Origin: SMYC01 sp965197495
GTDB taxonomy: Bacteria > Acidobacteriota > Vicinamibacteria > Marinacidobacterales > SMYC01
Direction of reading: 5' to 3'
DNA length: 64,000 bases
Assembly (NCBI GenBank): GCA_965197495.1
Contig: OZ240210.1
Coordinates: 1,426,001-1,490,000, forward strand
Below are positions 63,876 to 64,000 of the stretch, piece by piece; the first letter of the stretch is position 1, and each line of letters starts with the position of its first letter. A program made the translations under genes and the position numbers. The notes under the pieces were generated by a model, which saw only the letters and a program-made list of their open reading frames with translations, did not search any database and was not told where the DNA came from.

Positions 63876-64000
63876 GCGAGCGGAGCGAGCCCGGCCCGTA
63901 TGGGCCGATGACACGCCGAGCGAGCGAGGAGCGAGGGAGCATTACCTAATCGCAAATAAACGTCACCGTGTCTGAGGTCTTTGGCCCCGTGAATAGCACC

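Noticed and set aside
62697..63914. Long open frame (405 codons) on the minus strand
   Set aside because: It is antisense to the radical SAM gene, which has clear motifs and an appropriate start. The frame is a by-product of high GC content and its product has no family features.

Overview
The window is about 64 kb of GC-rich DNA from a Gram-negative, diderm bacterium. It encodes TamA/TamB-type outer-membrane assembly proteins, a TolC and an RND pump (both broken), sigma-54 dependent regulation, HslUV, and an MglA/MglB polarity switch. This mix, plus split acyl-CoA carboxylase subunits and zinc-finger/TPR anti-sigma-like proteins, would suit Acidobacteriota or a myxobacteria-like lineage. No rRNA gene is present to settle it, so the placement is only an inference. 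No CRISPR array or prophage is visible.

Layout. 1-5.3 kb: the tail of a PhzF-like isomerase, then an operon of a solute-binding protein, a sensor kinase and a sigma-54 response regulator, with a 241-bp MITE inserted in the stop codon of the first gene. 5.4-10.7 kb: an insertion-sequence island (IS200/IS605-like interrupted by IS1380-like, then IS1634-like, then ISL3-like). 10.7-11.2 kb: non-coding DNA with an alternating inverted repeat. 11.2-16.97 kb: an ABC exporter pair, gene debris (amidohydrolase tail, nei fragment), an O-methyltransferase, YjbQ, an M20 peptidase and a group-2 sigma factor with a clear terminator. 17.2-20.3 kb: a coiled-coil protein and two glycosyltransferases. 20.3-23.5 kb: an IS1634-like element that carries an internally deleted copy of itself in inverted orientation. 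23.5-39.2 kb: ten closely packed minus-strand genes reading hslV, hslU, a lipoprotein, a transaldolase-like aldolase, three acyl-CoA carboxylase subunits, tamB, tamA and a SurA-like chaperone. 39.3-44.8 kb: a split sigma factor with its likely anti-sigma partner, glycerate kinase, a serine hydrolase, and rhodanese and acetamidase remnants. 44.8-47.2 kb: a four-helix-bundle gene and a gene of an unnamed family, enclosed by 93-bp inverted repeats. 47.2-52.6 kb: an Omp85-like protein, a frameshifted AIM24-like gene, a small secreted protein, a DUF4388 protein behind a sigma-54-type promoter, and a TPR protein. 52.8-57.1 kb: tRNA-Asn, mglA, mglB, recR, ybaB, dnaX, the SRP RNA and tRNA-Ser. 57.1-60.9 kb: the wreck of a tetR-tolC-RND efflux operon, broken by deletion, a short inversion, an IS1380 fragment and an IS200 insertion that separates tetR from its probable operators. 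61.0-63.9 kb: a secreted esterase and a radical SAM/SPASM protein.

The dominant theme is genome remodelling by mobile elements. Reconstructable target duplications (TA, TTAA and CTAA) show several precise insertion events, including element-in-element insertions. A second theme is regulatory. Several transcription units appear to have a -10-like hexamer 6-8 nt before the start codon and no Shine-Dalgarno sequence, which suggests leaderless transcripts. One gene has a near-perfect sigma-54 promoter. Several genes carry single-base frameshifts, which may be real decay or consensus errors.
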